A DNA stretch of 64,000 nt from Vitellaria paradoxa (Eukaryota > Streptophyta > Magnoliopsida > Ericales > Sapotaceae). Under the pieces are notes generated by a model that did not search any database, was not told where the DNA came from, and saw nothing but the letters and a program-made list of their open reading frames with translations. Both the position numbers and the translations under genes were made by a program. The stretch is taken from contig CM034236.1 in the NCBI GenBank assembly GCA_019916065.1, forward strand, positions 19,894,805 through 19,958,804, in the 5' to 3' direction. Positions 45,436-57,604 of this stretch are shown here, in pieces. Position 1 is the stretch's first letter; every line of letters starts with the position of its first letter.

Positions 45436-48400
45436 TTACAAGTGAATTCGATTGAACATTTCTTTATATACAACATTTTTTGTGAAATATTCTGGGATGT
45501 CATTTTTGTTTACAATAAACACTTTCAAACCTAATGGAGAGGTGACACGTGATAGAGCTACATACAATTGCCAATGACTGAAGGCTGGATTGGGAAGATA
45601 AAGTCTTACATTTTTCAAAGTTTGCCCTTAACTTCTATTTATAGTCATAACAAATGCTAATTTTACAAGGAATTGTTTTATTTTCATAATGAATGGTGAG
45701 TGATTTCTAGAAGGTGATAATATAATTCGTGAAAGTTATACAACTTCACCAATTCTAAACCCAGTAATAACTTTTGCTTTAATCACATGATCTATCATAT
45801 TTTCAACAATTAACCAAGTGCCATTGCATAATCCCAAGGACTAATTGGCATTTTTTAGCAATATTATTAGCACTCCAACTTTCAATTGCAAGCAATGACT
45901 GGGGAGTCTAGGTAAATTCAAAGAATGCAAAAGTTTTGGAGGATTCATGTCTTCTCCGTTACTCATACCCTCAGTTGGACATAACTTATTGGAACTGTTA
46001 AAAGTGTTCATGTTCCCTGGAAACATAAATAGCATCATGGAAATGATGTCATCTACATCATTATTCTTAGGTGCTAAAATAGCACGCTCTTTAAAGTATG
46101 TCATATCTTGGCATCCATCAGTGAAATTTGGATATGTGGCATTAATTAATTGAAGTAAGCTATTTTCAACACCCTTTACAACAAACTTCTCTGGAATTTT
46201 TATCCAATTTTCTTCATATCCTTTACCAACTGAAAATCTTGGTGTTTTTCCTTTGCCAACTAATTTAATTCACTCAGCAAAATCACTCACCTCTTGGCAT
46301 ACTTCATCAGAAACATCATGCATTGTAATATGCATATTTCTCCTTAGATGCAAAACTTGGCAATGATCCCAGATTGAAAATCTAGGCAGTGAAGCTCCAA
46401 TTATTTGTTATTATTGCCTTTCGGAACAACTGGCAATATTTGTCTAAAATTACCGCTAAGATCAAATAGTTTTCCACAAAAAATTCTCTAAATTTTTAGT
46501 ATATCTCAAAAAGTGCGATCAACAGCTTCAAAAGCATGATGATTAATCATCAGTGCTTTATCCCATATGATCAATGATGATTGTCCAATTGACCTTACCA
46601 AATTCATCCCTTGATTTATTGAATAGCACAATGTATCATTAGGTTCAAATGGTATTTTGAAACGAGTATGGGCAGTACCTCTACCTAGTAAAAGCAAAGC
46701 TGCAATGCCTAATGATGCTATTGGTAAAACAATTTTATTCTCTAATCGAAATTTTACAATTAAGGTTTTCTAGAGATAAGTTTTTCCAGTTCCACCAGTA
46801 CTATACACAAAAAACAAACCTCCACTCTATTGGATATAGGCTTCCATGATGGCATCAAAAACTCTTAATTAATCACTATTCAAATCAACATGTAAAGATT
46901 CAAATGATTGACCTTTTAAGAAATTATCATAATTTAGTTCATCTCGATGAGTTTGTTAGTAAAAAACTCAGCTAATTCACATGAAGGTATTAGCATTGGA
47001 GGAAACTCTTTAAAAGACCTACCGTTTCTATTCAATATTTTTTCAATTTCAAGCAATCCCAAATTTCTTAATTCATTTTCTTCAAGACATATATCACCAT
47101 CTCTCATATGTCATCTTACCTTATTTTGCAGATCATCTATAAGGTCATTCCAGTGATTATGCCACAATTCCCATAGATTTGTAACTTCTGAAAACATTAG
47201 CATTGAATAAAACATGTTTCTTAGTTGTGAACCTAATGCCATGTTGAAGCTTCTGTTAAAGCTGAACTCCATTCATTATCATCATCAAGTAAACCAAGTG
47301 CAAGGCATGTGGATTTAAACGTTGGATGCATAATACCATTAACAGTTTTGACATCTTCATAACATTTCGCACCTTTCACCTTTGTAAGCAACATTTAGAG
47401 AAAATATCGTTCGCCTGAATTTGGATGTGCATGATATAACCTCCTTATATACATTCTTTGTTACCTCTTTTTGCATCACTTTGGGCTATGATTCCAAACC
47501 CATGAGGTTGGAAATTCTCCATATGTTAAAGAATTGATCTCTAGATGGTCTCTATTTGCTTCAACCACTTTGTAAACATTGTGTCACAAATTCCTGGTTG
47601 ATTAATAATGGCAGAAATATCATTTGAGTCTTGGAACACCATAGACTGTTCGTTTGGTAGATGGTATTGCAACCTTTTAATAGATAGGAACTGATTTTGT
47701 AATTCAAACTCAAAAATCCTCTAGCAAGATTCAATTGCAGAGACATATCGACAATCTAAGTATTGTTTAACCTCATCGGTTTTTTTTATAAAGACATCGC
47801 CGATCATTATCATACCAAATGATATTATTTTCTATTATAAATGTAGCACGATCAAGACCTTTGTGCACATACTTGTATAAATATTTGATTAATTTACTGT
47901 TTGCATAATGCTCGATGTTGATATGGGCATTATACCTTACAATAAGATCACGATTGTAAAGAATAACCCAACTATTGTCAACCTCTATCCCATTAATCAT
48001 GTATTTCTTCTTTGTGTCCTTTCACTTGTAAATCACAAAACCATTTTCATCAATAATGGTTTCATTGCAAAATTTTTATGGGTAATGTTTTCGAGCATTT
48101 CCCATTGACCATACATGGAACATTAGGGTTAGCATCACCGCATGGCCCATGTATCATACATCTCATTACTATTCCAAATGCCAACGGATCTTTATTCATA
48201 TCAGGAATCTTTGCACGAATTATGTCATCAATTTCCTCTAGCAATTTTAGTTTGTCATCATTCCCTAAAGTAGGAATAATGTGAGAATGTGTCAATCCTC
48301 GCTTTTGAAACTCTCAATGACATAGATATCTGGATAAAATAAAATATTTTTTTAGTTTTATATTTAATAATCTTAAAATTTAATAAACATTAAAAATAAT

Positions 48401-49950
48401 TAATACCCGCAATTATTTTACCAAAGAAATTGTGCTTCTTCAAATCTGTCATCATTTGTTTCATCTTTATTCGAAATACTCTTGCCACTATGTCTGGTCT
48501 ATCCTCAACATGTTGACCAGAAATTCTTCTGACCTCATGTTGAATCTCTAACCAATTCGAATTACAGGTAAATGAACAAAAAGCTCCAGAACTATTGCAT
48601 CTTGATAATGTTGAATCATATTCCAAGGGCCTCCAGTAAAAGATGATGGAAGTATGTACCTTCAACCAACTACAGATGCATCAACATTACCTGCATTTAT
48701 AGCATCCTCCAAACCTTTGTATAAATTAGTACGCAACATATTTTGATTGAACCTAACAAAATTTAGACGATCTTGCTTACTGGCTGCATAGCAATCAACA
48801 ACAAATTGTTGGAACAAACGTCCGTCGTGAAGTAAATTTCGTCCTTCTTCACGTCGAAATTGTAGCCCAAATGCATAAAACTCTCTCATTGAAATCCCTT
48901 CTCGATTTCTACTTGTACCGGGAGTATAGTTAATAGACCTTCTCCCTCCATCTGTTCCACGTGGAAAGAGTAACGGTTATTGAAGTGGCATGTAGGAGGG
49001 ATAAGTTTATTAATCCTTTGTAAGCCTCCATCCACTTTTCGCACAATGATGTCTCGATTTCCAACAGTTTTAGATCCATCACCAACAATTAATGCCGCAA
49101 TTTCATTAGCAGATGGTCTAACATATTTTCTACCATATCGCGAGCTCAAAATTCTTATGTGCACATTTGGAGCATCATTTTCATGTATCATGTCTTGAGC
49201 ATTCTGAAATGTCTTCACATATTGATTTGTTTCATTAAGCATTGTCTATAGACCTTCTAATATGGATATGTCAACTCTTGAGTTATCTCTTTGTCCTCTC
49301 ACAACATTTATTCTATTAGTTACTTCATGCTTTGTGTCATAAATATAGAGTTAAGTAAACTTTGGTCTTTTTCCTGATTTTGGTAGTAGAGAGCCAATTT
49401 TATGAAAATTTGCTCCACTAATATGGAAAACATATAGCCCCTTTCCATCTAACACAGTTTGATCAATTTTTCCACCCATCGAAGTGAAGGATAATAAGGA
49501 GTTGTAAGTCCTTATATGTTTTCTAAAACTTGAATTATCAAATTGTTGTTGCAAAAATGATGGGGTATTAGGCAAAATAGGCAACATCTCTTGTCCTCAT
49601 TTACAGCGAAGATTAAATTTGGGTCGACTAATTGGACTATCTCGCACTTTGTCCTCAATCCACATAATTATTGTGCAAATGGAACATAACATTATTCTAT
49701 TACCAAAACTCCAAGTCTCTGAAATGTTTCTCTTTTTAGAATGAATAACAAAAACACCTTGATTGCTTGTTGGTTGGGAAAGATCATCTGGTCTAGTGAT
49801 GTCTAAAAGACAGTTTCTAAAAACTGGATCATTATGGTCCAAAGTTCAAGCTAAAAGCAACCTTCTTCCTGTTGTCAATCGTGCGAGTTTAGATTGGAAA
49901 AACCTTTGTTATCTACTTTTAGAAGTCTCAACACCTAATAGGTAATAAAA
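45436..49950 (-). pseudogene. Helitron Rep/helicase (RepHel), frameshifted relic
   Basis: Minus strand, N to C. Upstream region with TLDHNDPVFRNCLLDITRPD (49800). Helitron-like N domain: PSANEIAALIVGDG (49140), MREFYAFGLQFRREEGRNLL (48890), RLNFVRFNQNMLR. Rep: TCNSNWLEIQHEVRRISGQH (48560) and RPDIVARVFRIKMKQMM, the HUH motif as THSHI (48290), and the tyrosine motif YLYKYVHKG (47870) with both Tyr kept. Helicase: Walker A GTGKTYL region (46780), SSLIIWDKALMINHHAFEA (46600), YFKERAILAPKNNDVDDI (46090), and the PIF1 C-terminal motif SHWQLYVALSRVTS (45570). At least ten frame breaks divide the ORF. Helitrons transpose by rolling-circle replication; Rep nicks and PIF1-type helicase unwinds. The last helicase residues end at 45436. 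Confidence 0.92.
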
Positions 49951-50185
49951 ACGATAAGTAATGAAAATGGATTGATAATCCATTTAATTGATTGCAGGCT
50001 CTAAAGTCTCATCTTGACATCCTCAAGAGCGCAATATAAGGGATTTCAATTGTCAAGTCTCTGTTTCTAATTGCAATAGATAACCCCTAAAAATTGAATC
50101 ATTTTGATCGAGACTTCGAGCTAGCAGCAACCTTCTCCTTGCTTTTAATCTTACTAGTTTGAATTGAGGACTTCTCATAACTAAC
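49800..50185 (-). repeat. Duplicated module at the Helitron N-terminus
   Basis: Two related translated units lie in tandem on the minus strand. One is KLVRLKARRRLLLARSLDQN near 50160-50095. The other is KLARLTTGRRLLLA followed by TLDHNDPVFR near 49895-49830. At DNA level both contain (C/G)GAGCTAGCAGCAACCTTCT-like and AAGCTAAAAGCAACCTTCTT segments. Confidence 0.6.
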
Positions 50186-50559
50186 TACGTAATCAATCCC
50201 GACTCCTAAAATGTGATACAGGTTAAAGTGATTATTACATTTTTGTATTGTCTCATTATGAATGAAATCAATACTGTTCTTAATGAAAGATTACCATTGA
50301 TTTTGTCATGACTACTAGAGGTTAATCTTATTTGAGGTGTAGAGCAGTCTCCATGCACATTACCCATATTAGCTTTCAAATTTTTTTCCATAAATGCTAA
50401 CTATCCCTTAACTATGTCGTACAATTAACTCAGTACATTTAAAACTAATAATATATGTAAATTAAATAACAAAAATAAAGAAACTGATAATAATACAATA
50501 AAGGTTTAGTCTATCTATAATCAAAGCAAATGGGTCGAAAGAAAAAAATTAATAGGTTA

Positions 50560-50850
50560 TCATGATAAAAAATGAAGATATTAACATGATAAAAAAATTT
50601 AAGTTTACAACTATTACAAATAGAACAAAATAAAAAATTTTTATCATGATAAAAAAATTGATATTGATATTAACATGATAAAAAAATTTAAGTTTACAAG
50701 TATTACATATAGAACAAAATAAAAATTTTTTATAATATTAAAACAAACCTGAAAGTAATTAAACAATTTGCAACTGGACAAAATAAAAAATTTTATAATA
50801 TTAAAACAAACTTGAAAGTAATTAAACAGTTTGCAATCGGGATGATCGAT
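50560..50850. repeat. Interleaved AT-rich tandem repeats in the Helitron leader
   Basis: AACATGATAAAAAAATTTAA is present at about 50583 and 50675 followed by near-identical 70-bp tails. ATTAAAACAAACxTGAAAGT occurs at about 50735 and 50800. Two local duplications adjoin each other. Confidence 0.75.
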
Positions 50851-51236
50851 TGGAGGCTAACAAGTGAAATGGCGAATTAATTGTATCGAAGCTGAAAAAA
50901 CTGAAAAATTAAAAAATTAAAAAGAATACAATAAGTAAGTCTAAAAGAGAACACATAAAAACATACACCCACATCCATAATAAGATTTTAGCATTGCAAT
51001 TACAGTAAAATTTTATGTATTTAAAATTTTTAATCTATTAAAATTAATTTTTTAGGTTTGCCTTAATTTTATTAGATAAAATCTTACTCTAATTATTAGA
51101 CTAAGGCATGGAGAATCTAATAATAAGGTAAACGTGAAACTAATTTCGGTAGAAGTTAAGAGAGTGCGGTTGAAAATCTAATAAAATTAATATCTATCAC
51201 TAATATTCACCATCATCATTTAAGAATGCACGATAA

Positions 51237-51270
51237 TAACAATAATAATAATAATAATAATAATAATAAG
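51237..51270. repeat. (AAT)n microsatellite
   Basis: About eleven ATA/AAT triplets in a row. Confidence 0.9.
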
Positions 51271-52315
51271 CAAGCCATTCGAAATTAAAGCATACCCATC
51301 GCATGAGATGAGAAGAGAATGTCCACATAAAAGAAATTAAAAAAAAAAAAGTTAAAGATGGGATGAGAAAATGACGTTAATAATAAAAAGATTAGGAAAC
51401 AAAGGTTTCGATGACTTCTAATGGAATGATGTTTCCTCAGGCATTGATTGCTACAAATGGGGTTGCATGAATGAATATAGAATATTTTTGAAATTACAGA
51501 TATAAAAATTATAGAAGATGGTGTCAAGATGGACAGGCATACTCTCGTTTTTGAATATATGCCATCAATTCTGGGAAAGAATAAAAGAGCCTAGGTTTTG
51601 TTTTCATACCTTTATAGCCTAATTGAAGGGGCGCATGTCGCACAATTAACTTTTAGCAGCGTAATGGAGCATAATAAGGTAGCACCCGCTGCTCTGACTA
51701 AAAAAATCAAATACACTTGTGTTTTTGAAAACCCATTATGCTTTGCTTGCAAAAGGACATTGAAAAATGACTTCACAGAGTTCTGTATTGGTATTATATT
51801 TTTTCCACGCTTCAATGGGAGAGTTTTTCCTATTCGATCTCTCTGATCTTCAATATCGAAAAGGTTTTTGTTTTTGTTTTTCTTTTCTTTTTTTATTTTT
51901 ATTTTTTTATGTTTTAAGTAGAAATTCACTCAGTTAAATAGGTGAAAAAATTATCATACCTCATTTACTTATTTTGTTGATTTTTGCACTGCCTTTGTTC
52001 TTGACCCACTTAATCACATTTAAGTTTTCGCATCACTTCATTATTTTTTAAATTCTATGATTTCTAGTCATATATGGACCTGGGGCAAATATTGAAGTAC
52101 CAAGAGTACAATCACAGCATTGAGCCATGTATTGATCACTGATCAGTGAATTAAACATTTACTTTTGGCAAATAGCCAGGATGATTAGCCTTAATTTTGT
52201 GAAAGCATTTGAAATATGTGCATTCGTGAGCTCATTTTTTGGTGCCAATGGAAATCATATGATTAGAGGGGACATAGCAATTATCCTAAATTGAAACTAT
52301 ATACTAATATACACG

Positions 52316-52353
<38 letters not shown>

Positions 52354-52504
52354 ATAACATACTTGTAAATCTATTGAGAAAATTGAACATACCTATATAG
52401 AGAAATTGAAAAAGCTTACATAAAAGAGGAGAATGTAGAAGTTTCAGGTGATGAGTGGGTGTGTGTGGAAAGAGAAAGGAAATTGGAGAAGAAACCCAAA
52501 GGTT

Positions 52505-52830
52505 TTCTAGTGATGGCAGGAGTACTATAAAGAGAGAGAGAAATTTTGAAAAAAAATGACTCTTGAGTCTTATATTTTTATTTTTGTCTTTTTTTCTTAC
52601 TCTCCTTTAATGAATCTTTTATTAAAATTCATTTTAGGTGATGGGCGGAGTACTATGCAGAGTGAAAGAAACTTTTTTTAATGAAACAAAAAGAGAGAGG
52701 AATGTTGAAAAGAAAATGACTCTTGAGCATCACATTTTTATTTTTGTTTTTTTTTTCCTAACTCTTTTTTAATGAATTCAGGTGATAGACAGAGTACTAT
52801 GTAGAGAGAGAAAGTCTCTTTTAATGAAAT
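52505..52830. repeat. Three ~130-bp tandem units near the Helitron 5' end
   Basis: GAGTACTAT(A/G)(A/C/T)AGAGAG-like starts at about 52518, 52648 and 52790. Between them lie ATGACTCTTGAG(T/C), ATTTTTATTTTTGT and CTCxxTTTAATGAAT in the same order. Confidence 0.75.
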
Positions 52831-52959
52831 ATTTATTATTATTCATTACAGGTGGAAAGTGAGGAATTTGTTTTAAAAATAAAATCAAAATTCTATAAAA
52901 CAAGAAAAAAGGGAATGGCGAGTAAAGAATTGTGCCACGTAAGATGAGAGTGAAGGAGG

Positions 52960-53000
52960 AGAGGAGAGAGAAATACATGGTTTTAATATTATAGTACAGA
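52960..53000 (-). mobile_element. Helitron 5' terminus
   Basis: On the minus strand the element begins TCTGTACTATAATATTAAAA at 53000, very close to the TCTATAxTATTATTAAAA 5' ends of plant Helitrons. It is preceded by a host A (53001 is T on plus), as expected for insertion between A and T. The coding region lies downstream in the correct orientation. Confidence 0.75.
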
Positions 53001-53189
53001 TATCTCACAAGTTAATTCAACTATTTGGTCTGGAAACTTGTTTTGTTAGTTCAAATTCGAGTAATCTCAAAGCCTAGATTGTGATATCTGTTATTTAGGG
53101 CATGTTTGGCGCAACAAATTTTGCTGAAAATCTTTAAGAACTTTTGAAAACCTTTATTATATTTTTACACCTTATTAACTTCTTGAAGT

Positions 53190-54590
53190 TTGAAAAAAAT
53201 TCATTACCTTCTAAAACAAGTTGATAATTGGAATTTGGTTAATCAAATAGCAAAAAGATTTTAAAAAATTTTTCTGAGTTGTTAAAAAATTTTTCCTTTT
53301 CTTTCTAAGCATATTCATAACTTGTTTTTGATGCCAAATTCGAGTTATTAAATGTTTGATTTTGGAGAAGTGCAACACATATGACTTGTAATTCTTCAAA
53401 CCTAGTTTTCAAAAATATAAAGTTCATGAAAATAGGAGTTATGCTTTATTTTTTATGAATTTTTTAAGTCAGCTATCTTAGTGCAACCTGAACTTTCTAG
53501 ATAGTTTCATAGCTTGTATTTGATTCTAAATTCGAATCGTTAAATGTTTGATTTTGAAAGAGTGTGAATATATGGCTTGTTATCTTTCAAATCTAATTTT
53601 TAAAAATATAAAGTTCATGAAAATTGGAGTTATGCTTTATTTTCTATAAAATTTTGAACTCAGCTATCTTAGTGCAGCCTAAACTCTCTGGACAGTTTCA
53701 TAACTTGTATTTGATGCTAAATTCAAACCATTAAATGTTTGATTTTGAAGGAGTGCAACACATATGACTTGTAGTCCTTTTTAATCTAGTTTTCAAAATA
53801 TAAAGTTCACGAAAATAAGGGTTATGCTTTATTTTTTTATGAATTTGTGAACTAAGCTGTCTCAGTGCAACCTAAACTTTCTAGACAGATTTATAGCTTG
53901 TCTTTGATACAAAATTCGAACTGCTAAGGTGCCATTTAATTTGTATTTCTATTTTTTGTTTTCTATTTTTATTTTCTATTTTGTGTTTTGTATATTTTAT
54001 GTTTTGAAAATTTTAAAAATAAGAAAAATAAAAAACGCATTTGATTTGATATTTTCTATTTTTCGTATTTTGAGATTTTTCTTATTTTGAATTGAAAATG
54101 CTTAAAATGACTTTTTGCTATTTTTCATTTTATGTGTAAACTCATTTCTATTTTCTAAAATAGATTTTGAAAACATAAGTGATTAAATACGTTTTGAACT
54201 GTTTTCTTATTTTCAAAATTACAAACATGGAAAATAGACTCAAAATAAGTATACTAAATGACACGTAAATGTTTGATTTTGAAGAAGTGCAACACATATG
54301 ACTTGTAATCATTCAAATCTAGTTCTCAAAAATATAAAGTTCATGAAAATAGGAGTTATGCTTTATTTTTTATGAATTTTTGAACTCAAAACTTTTCTAG
54401 ACAGATTGATAACTTATCTTTACACTATATTCAAACCATTAAATGTTTGATTTTGGAAGAGGTGCAACCCATATAACTTGTAATCCTCAAAATTTAGTTT
54501 TCAAAAATATAAATTTTATGAAAATAGGAGTTATGCTTTATTTTTTATGAATTTTTGAACTCTGTTGTCTCAGTGTTGATTCTAGTTTAG
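53190..54590. repeat. ~190-bp tandem array, at least five copies, split by a MITE
   Basis: The landmark AGGAGTTATGCTTTATTTT recurs at about 53436, 53627, 53819, 54354 and 54530. Spacing is 191-194 bp once the 341-bp MITE plus TSD is removed, and 176 bp for the last pair. Each unit also holds AAATATAAAGTTCATGAAAA, GTTTGATTTTG(A/G)A(A/G)GA and ACATATGACTTGTA. Such arrays occur inside gypsy LTRs (compare 33040-33760), so this may be LTR sequence. Confidence 0.85.
53928..54265. mobile_element. MITE (PIF/Harbinger-like) inserted in the tandem array, TSD TAA
   Basis: The left end is GGTGCCATTTAATTTGTATT. The reverse complement of the right end is CGTGTCATTTAGTATACTTA. TAA flanks both sides (53925-53927 and 54266-54268). 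Removing the insert and one TAA restores the array consensus (AACTGC-TAA-ATGTTTGATTTT versus AACCATTAAATGTTTGATTTT in other units), which fixes the boundaries exactly. Confidence 0.85.
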
Positions 54591-54599
54591 ATTCTAGTC

Positions 54600-55355
54600 C
54601 ATATGTTGCATAAAAAGTTATACAGGGGAATTTAATTAAATTCAAAAATTTTACTTTTAAAAGTGCATAGACGCAAGAGTTTATAGATTAAATTTCATAA
54701 TTTTTGGAGTTATGGTTATTTTTATAAAAAATATTAAAGTTGGCTAGGTAGGTTGTACTTTGTTTCTAGCAGTGAGTTTATGACACAATTACCATAATAA
54801 GAACCATTGTTGTTATTAGTGGAGCAAATGTTAGAACTTGAGGTTACAAATTCTAATTTTGAGTTCTTGGTTATGTTGTTTGTGATTTTAAGATTTTCGT
54901 TGTGTGAATGTTTGTTTGTGCATCTGCATGCATGTTTTATCGGGTGTGGAACATCAAGTAGTTCATCAATTTAATTTGTTCTGTTTCTTATGACAATTTT
55001 GAGGGGCCATTAGTTAAATTCATTTCTATTTTTAATTTTATTGTGTTAGTTATTTTGAGAACTTTAGAACAATCTGCCCTTAATCCTAATATTACTGTTT
55101 TTCTTATAATCATTCTAATTTTTATTTACTAAAATTTTATATCCAAATTCAAGCGAGACAGATGGTAGGCCAGTTTGAGGATCTTAGGAGGATGAGTTGA
55201 AGATGGTGGTATTTTAGAGATTGAGACAAATGAGCTTGGACAATCTATAGAAGGTCCAGCTTCTAAACTGGATTCACATTTGGGAGTTATAGCTCGTAAT
55301 GGGATTATGGCACCACTAGCTTACACTGATAGGAGGATTGTACCACCTCCACCTT
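54600..55355 (+). other. Probable gypsy-type noncoding sequence, no gene
   Basis: Contains TTTCATAATTTTTGGAGTTA, like the LTR repeats at 33 kb. A short open stretch (MAPLAYTDRRIVPPPP) precedes 55360. No family motif was recognised. Confidence 0.3.
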
Positions 55356-55359
55356 TTGC

Positions 55360-55785
55360 GATGAACCGTCCCTTCCGAATTGAAAACCAATTCCTTTTTG
55401 CATTATTTTTGTAGAAAATGAAACCTTCTTCTTCACTAAGAAAGCATTGACTAACAAAAGGTTCAAATTTATTTTCTACCACACTTTAATTTTCTTGCAC
55501 TCCTCTAAAAAATTCCAAATTTTTGCAATTGAACCTGAATTCTTCAATTTCCTTTGGATACTCATTTAAAACAAAATCTCCATCCATTTCTCCAATATAT
55601 GTAATAGAAAAAAATAGAACATTTTTCAATATTATTAAAAATATTATAATATTAATATGCAGTGCACAGAAAACTCCTAAATAAAAAAAAAAAAAAAAAC
55701 ACAACACAAAAAGTGAAATGAGATAATGTACCTTTTTAAGAGTAATACTGCAAAATACTTCATTCATCTCAAGCTCAAACTTCAT
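55360..55785 (-). pseudogene. FAR1/FHY3-like (FRS family) N-terminal pseudogene
   Basis: On the minus strand an ATG at 55785 opens KFELEMNEVFCSITLKK to a GT at 55731. After an AT-rich intron-like gap the reading resumes with DGDFVLNEYPKEIEEF (from about 55588), QEN, a TAA stop at about 55495, then NKFEPFVSQCFLSEEEGFIF and YKNNAKRNWFSIRKGRF (to about 55380). The last part matches the start of the FAR1 DNA-binding domain (PxVGxxFxSEEEAxxFYxxYAxxxGFSVRK). FAR1-related proteins are transcription factors domesticated from Mutator-like transposases. The in-frame stop and loss of the rest make it a fragment. Confidence 0.7.
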
Positions 55786-56119
55786 TTTCCCATTATTGTA
55801 AATGAGAGAGTTGCAAAAACTAAATAGGATGATAATTGTTGGGGCAATCTTTTGGAGGGAAATATTTTAATATGAAAAATTATGACAATTCACATTTAAC
55901 CGTGAGCCAATGATCCCAATTGATCATTTAATGTCTGTTGTATATTAGTTTCTATGCAGATTAGTTTTGTAAAGTTAATTTTGTCATTTAAATTAATTGA
56001 CATAATTAATGTTTGATGGTTGATTTTTTTTTATTAAAAAAAGGTCTTTTAACATAGAAGAGTGTGTTCACGAGTAAAAAGTAAGATAGTAAATGCTTTA
56101 GCATTTGCCTTAGAGAAAA

Positions 56120-56370
56120 CAGGGGGTTCCAGAGGGCTGCAGTGGGTCAATTAACGGTCCTGATATAATTACATTTTAATAAGATGTGTCTTTTTATATT
56201 ATTCATTAATGATCTTCAAATCAGATTTTGTCTAACTTTTATTTCTATTTGAATTTAATTTTATTACATTGAATTAAGACCATTAGATTTGATGCAATTA
56301 CATCTAGATCGTTGATTGACCCACTACAGCACCTGCAGTGGATTCTCCCCATGCAGCCCCCTGGAACCTG
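56120..56370. mobile_element. MITE of 251 bp with GC-rich inverted ends
   Basis: The left end is CAGGGGGTTCCAGAGGGCTG. The reverse complement of the right end is CAGGTTCCAGGGGGCTGC. A second inner pair (GTGGGTCAATTAACG and GTGGGTCAATCAACG) extends the inverted repeat. No TSD is visible and no ORF is present. The superfamily is uncertain (hAT-like CAGGG start). Confidence 0.7.
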
Positions 56371-56574
56371 AATACAGGTGATAGAGAGAATTTTCTAGCA
56401 TCAAACACTAAATACATAACTTGATAAAATTTGAACATCTTTCCCAAGCAATTTAGATTTCCTAGGTTGTAGTTCCAAGGGATTTAGGGGGCACAGGTGG
56501 ATTGTCTAGTGTCAAATCTGGAGCATTGAATGTTCTTAAATAAAATTTGACGATTCTCGTTACAAATCTAAAAC

Positions 56575-56576
<2 letters not shown>

Positions 56577-56611
<35 letters not shown>
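56577..56611. repeat. (TA)n microsatellite
   Basis: An uninterrupted TA run of about 35 bp, directly before a GC-rich block. Confidence 0.95.
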
Positions 56612-56613
<2 letters not shown>

Positions 56614-56614
56614 T

Positions 56615-56760
56615 CTGGTACGTGGAAGTCCGCAGCCACTACCCCGTACTGGGGTGCGCACAGGGCGAAGCACGCTCCAGGACCCGAGCCGGCAACGGCC
56701 CCTGGAGAGTTAACCAGCCTAGGCAAGCCCTGGCTGACCGGCACGACCGAGAGGAGGCCT
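56615..56760. other. GC-rich block of unknown origin
   Basis: About 145 bp with roughly 60% G+C in DNA that is otherwise about 30% G+C. It includes GGGGTGCGCACAGGGCGAAG and CCTGGAGAGTTAACCAGCCT. It is open in two frames, but no protein family or RNA gene is recognisable. It might be a transposon-borne exon or an organelle-derived insert; neither is shown. Confidence 0.5.
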
Positions 56761-57604
56761 TTATCTTTCTTTTGCATTATTTTGTTCACATTTAAAAATT
56801 TATTTTTCTCAATTATAATTTTAACAAATAACTAAAATTTTAAATTAATATAAATTTAAATTGTCACGCCCCGGATTTTCATAACCGAATGCCCAGGAGT
56901 GACTTGGAATTTATTTGTTAGGTATAAAAATAAGATGATAATAACACGCTGTCACACCCCAGAGTTTTCCTCCAGATTGGGGTTGACCTGTAAGAAAAAT
57001 TTAAGATAGTCAAAATCCCATATTTATCCCAAACAATATTTATAAGTCATTGGACTGAACCATTTGATGGGATTTCAACTACAGAGCACAAAATAAAGAT
57101 AGAGAAAAATATTAAAGAGCCATCTAAGTGTCCCAACCACGCGATTAACATTACATACCAAATAAAAGTAAATTAGGTCTATGCTTAATAATTACAATCA
57201 TCCAACAATTATTACAGACCAAAAATAAAGTCCTCTAGCTCTGTGCAGGAAAGAAGAAAAAAATAGATAACTCTTCTGATGGAATATTTAAGAGAAATTA
57301 ATCTCTTTCTAGCTCATCTTCTGTATCCCTGTGCTTAATATCCTGAAAAAAATATTCCCACAAGGGGTGAGCTACTAAAGCCCAGTAATCAGAATCTCCT
57401 AGGTGCCTATATGCAGTGGTTGTAATACTACACTGTATTAAGTGAATGTGTTTAGGTGGCATACTATTTATGCAACAATTAATTCAATAGATCTCAACTG
57501 AATAATGTAATTTATACTTACAACGGTTCGATGAAACCATCACCGTAACTACTATTTTACTTACATGTAAAAATAGTTAAATATTGATGTGTGTACCACA
57601 ATGA

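Noticed and set aside
56547..56795. A small gene over the (TA)n tract and GC-rich block
   Set aside because: The ORF reads a microsatellite as Tyr-Ile repeats, both strands are open at once, and no family motif is present.
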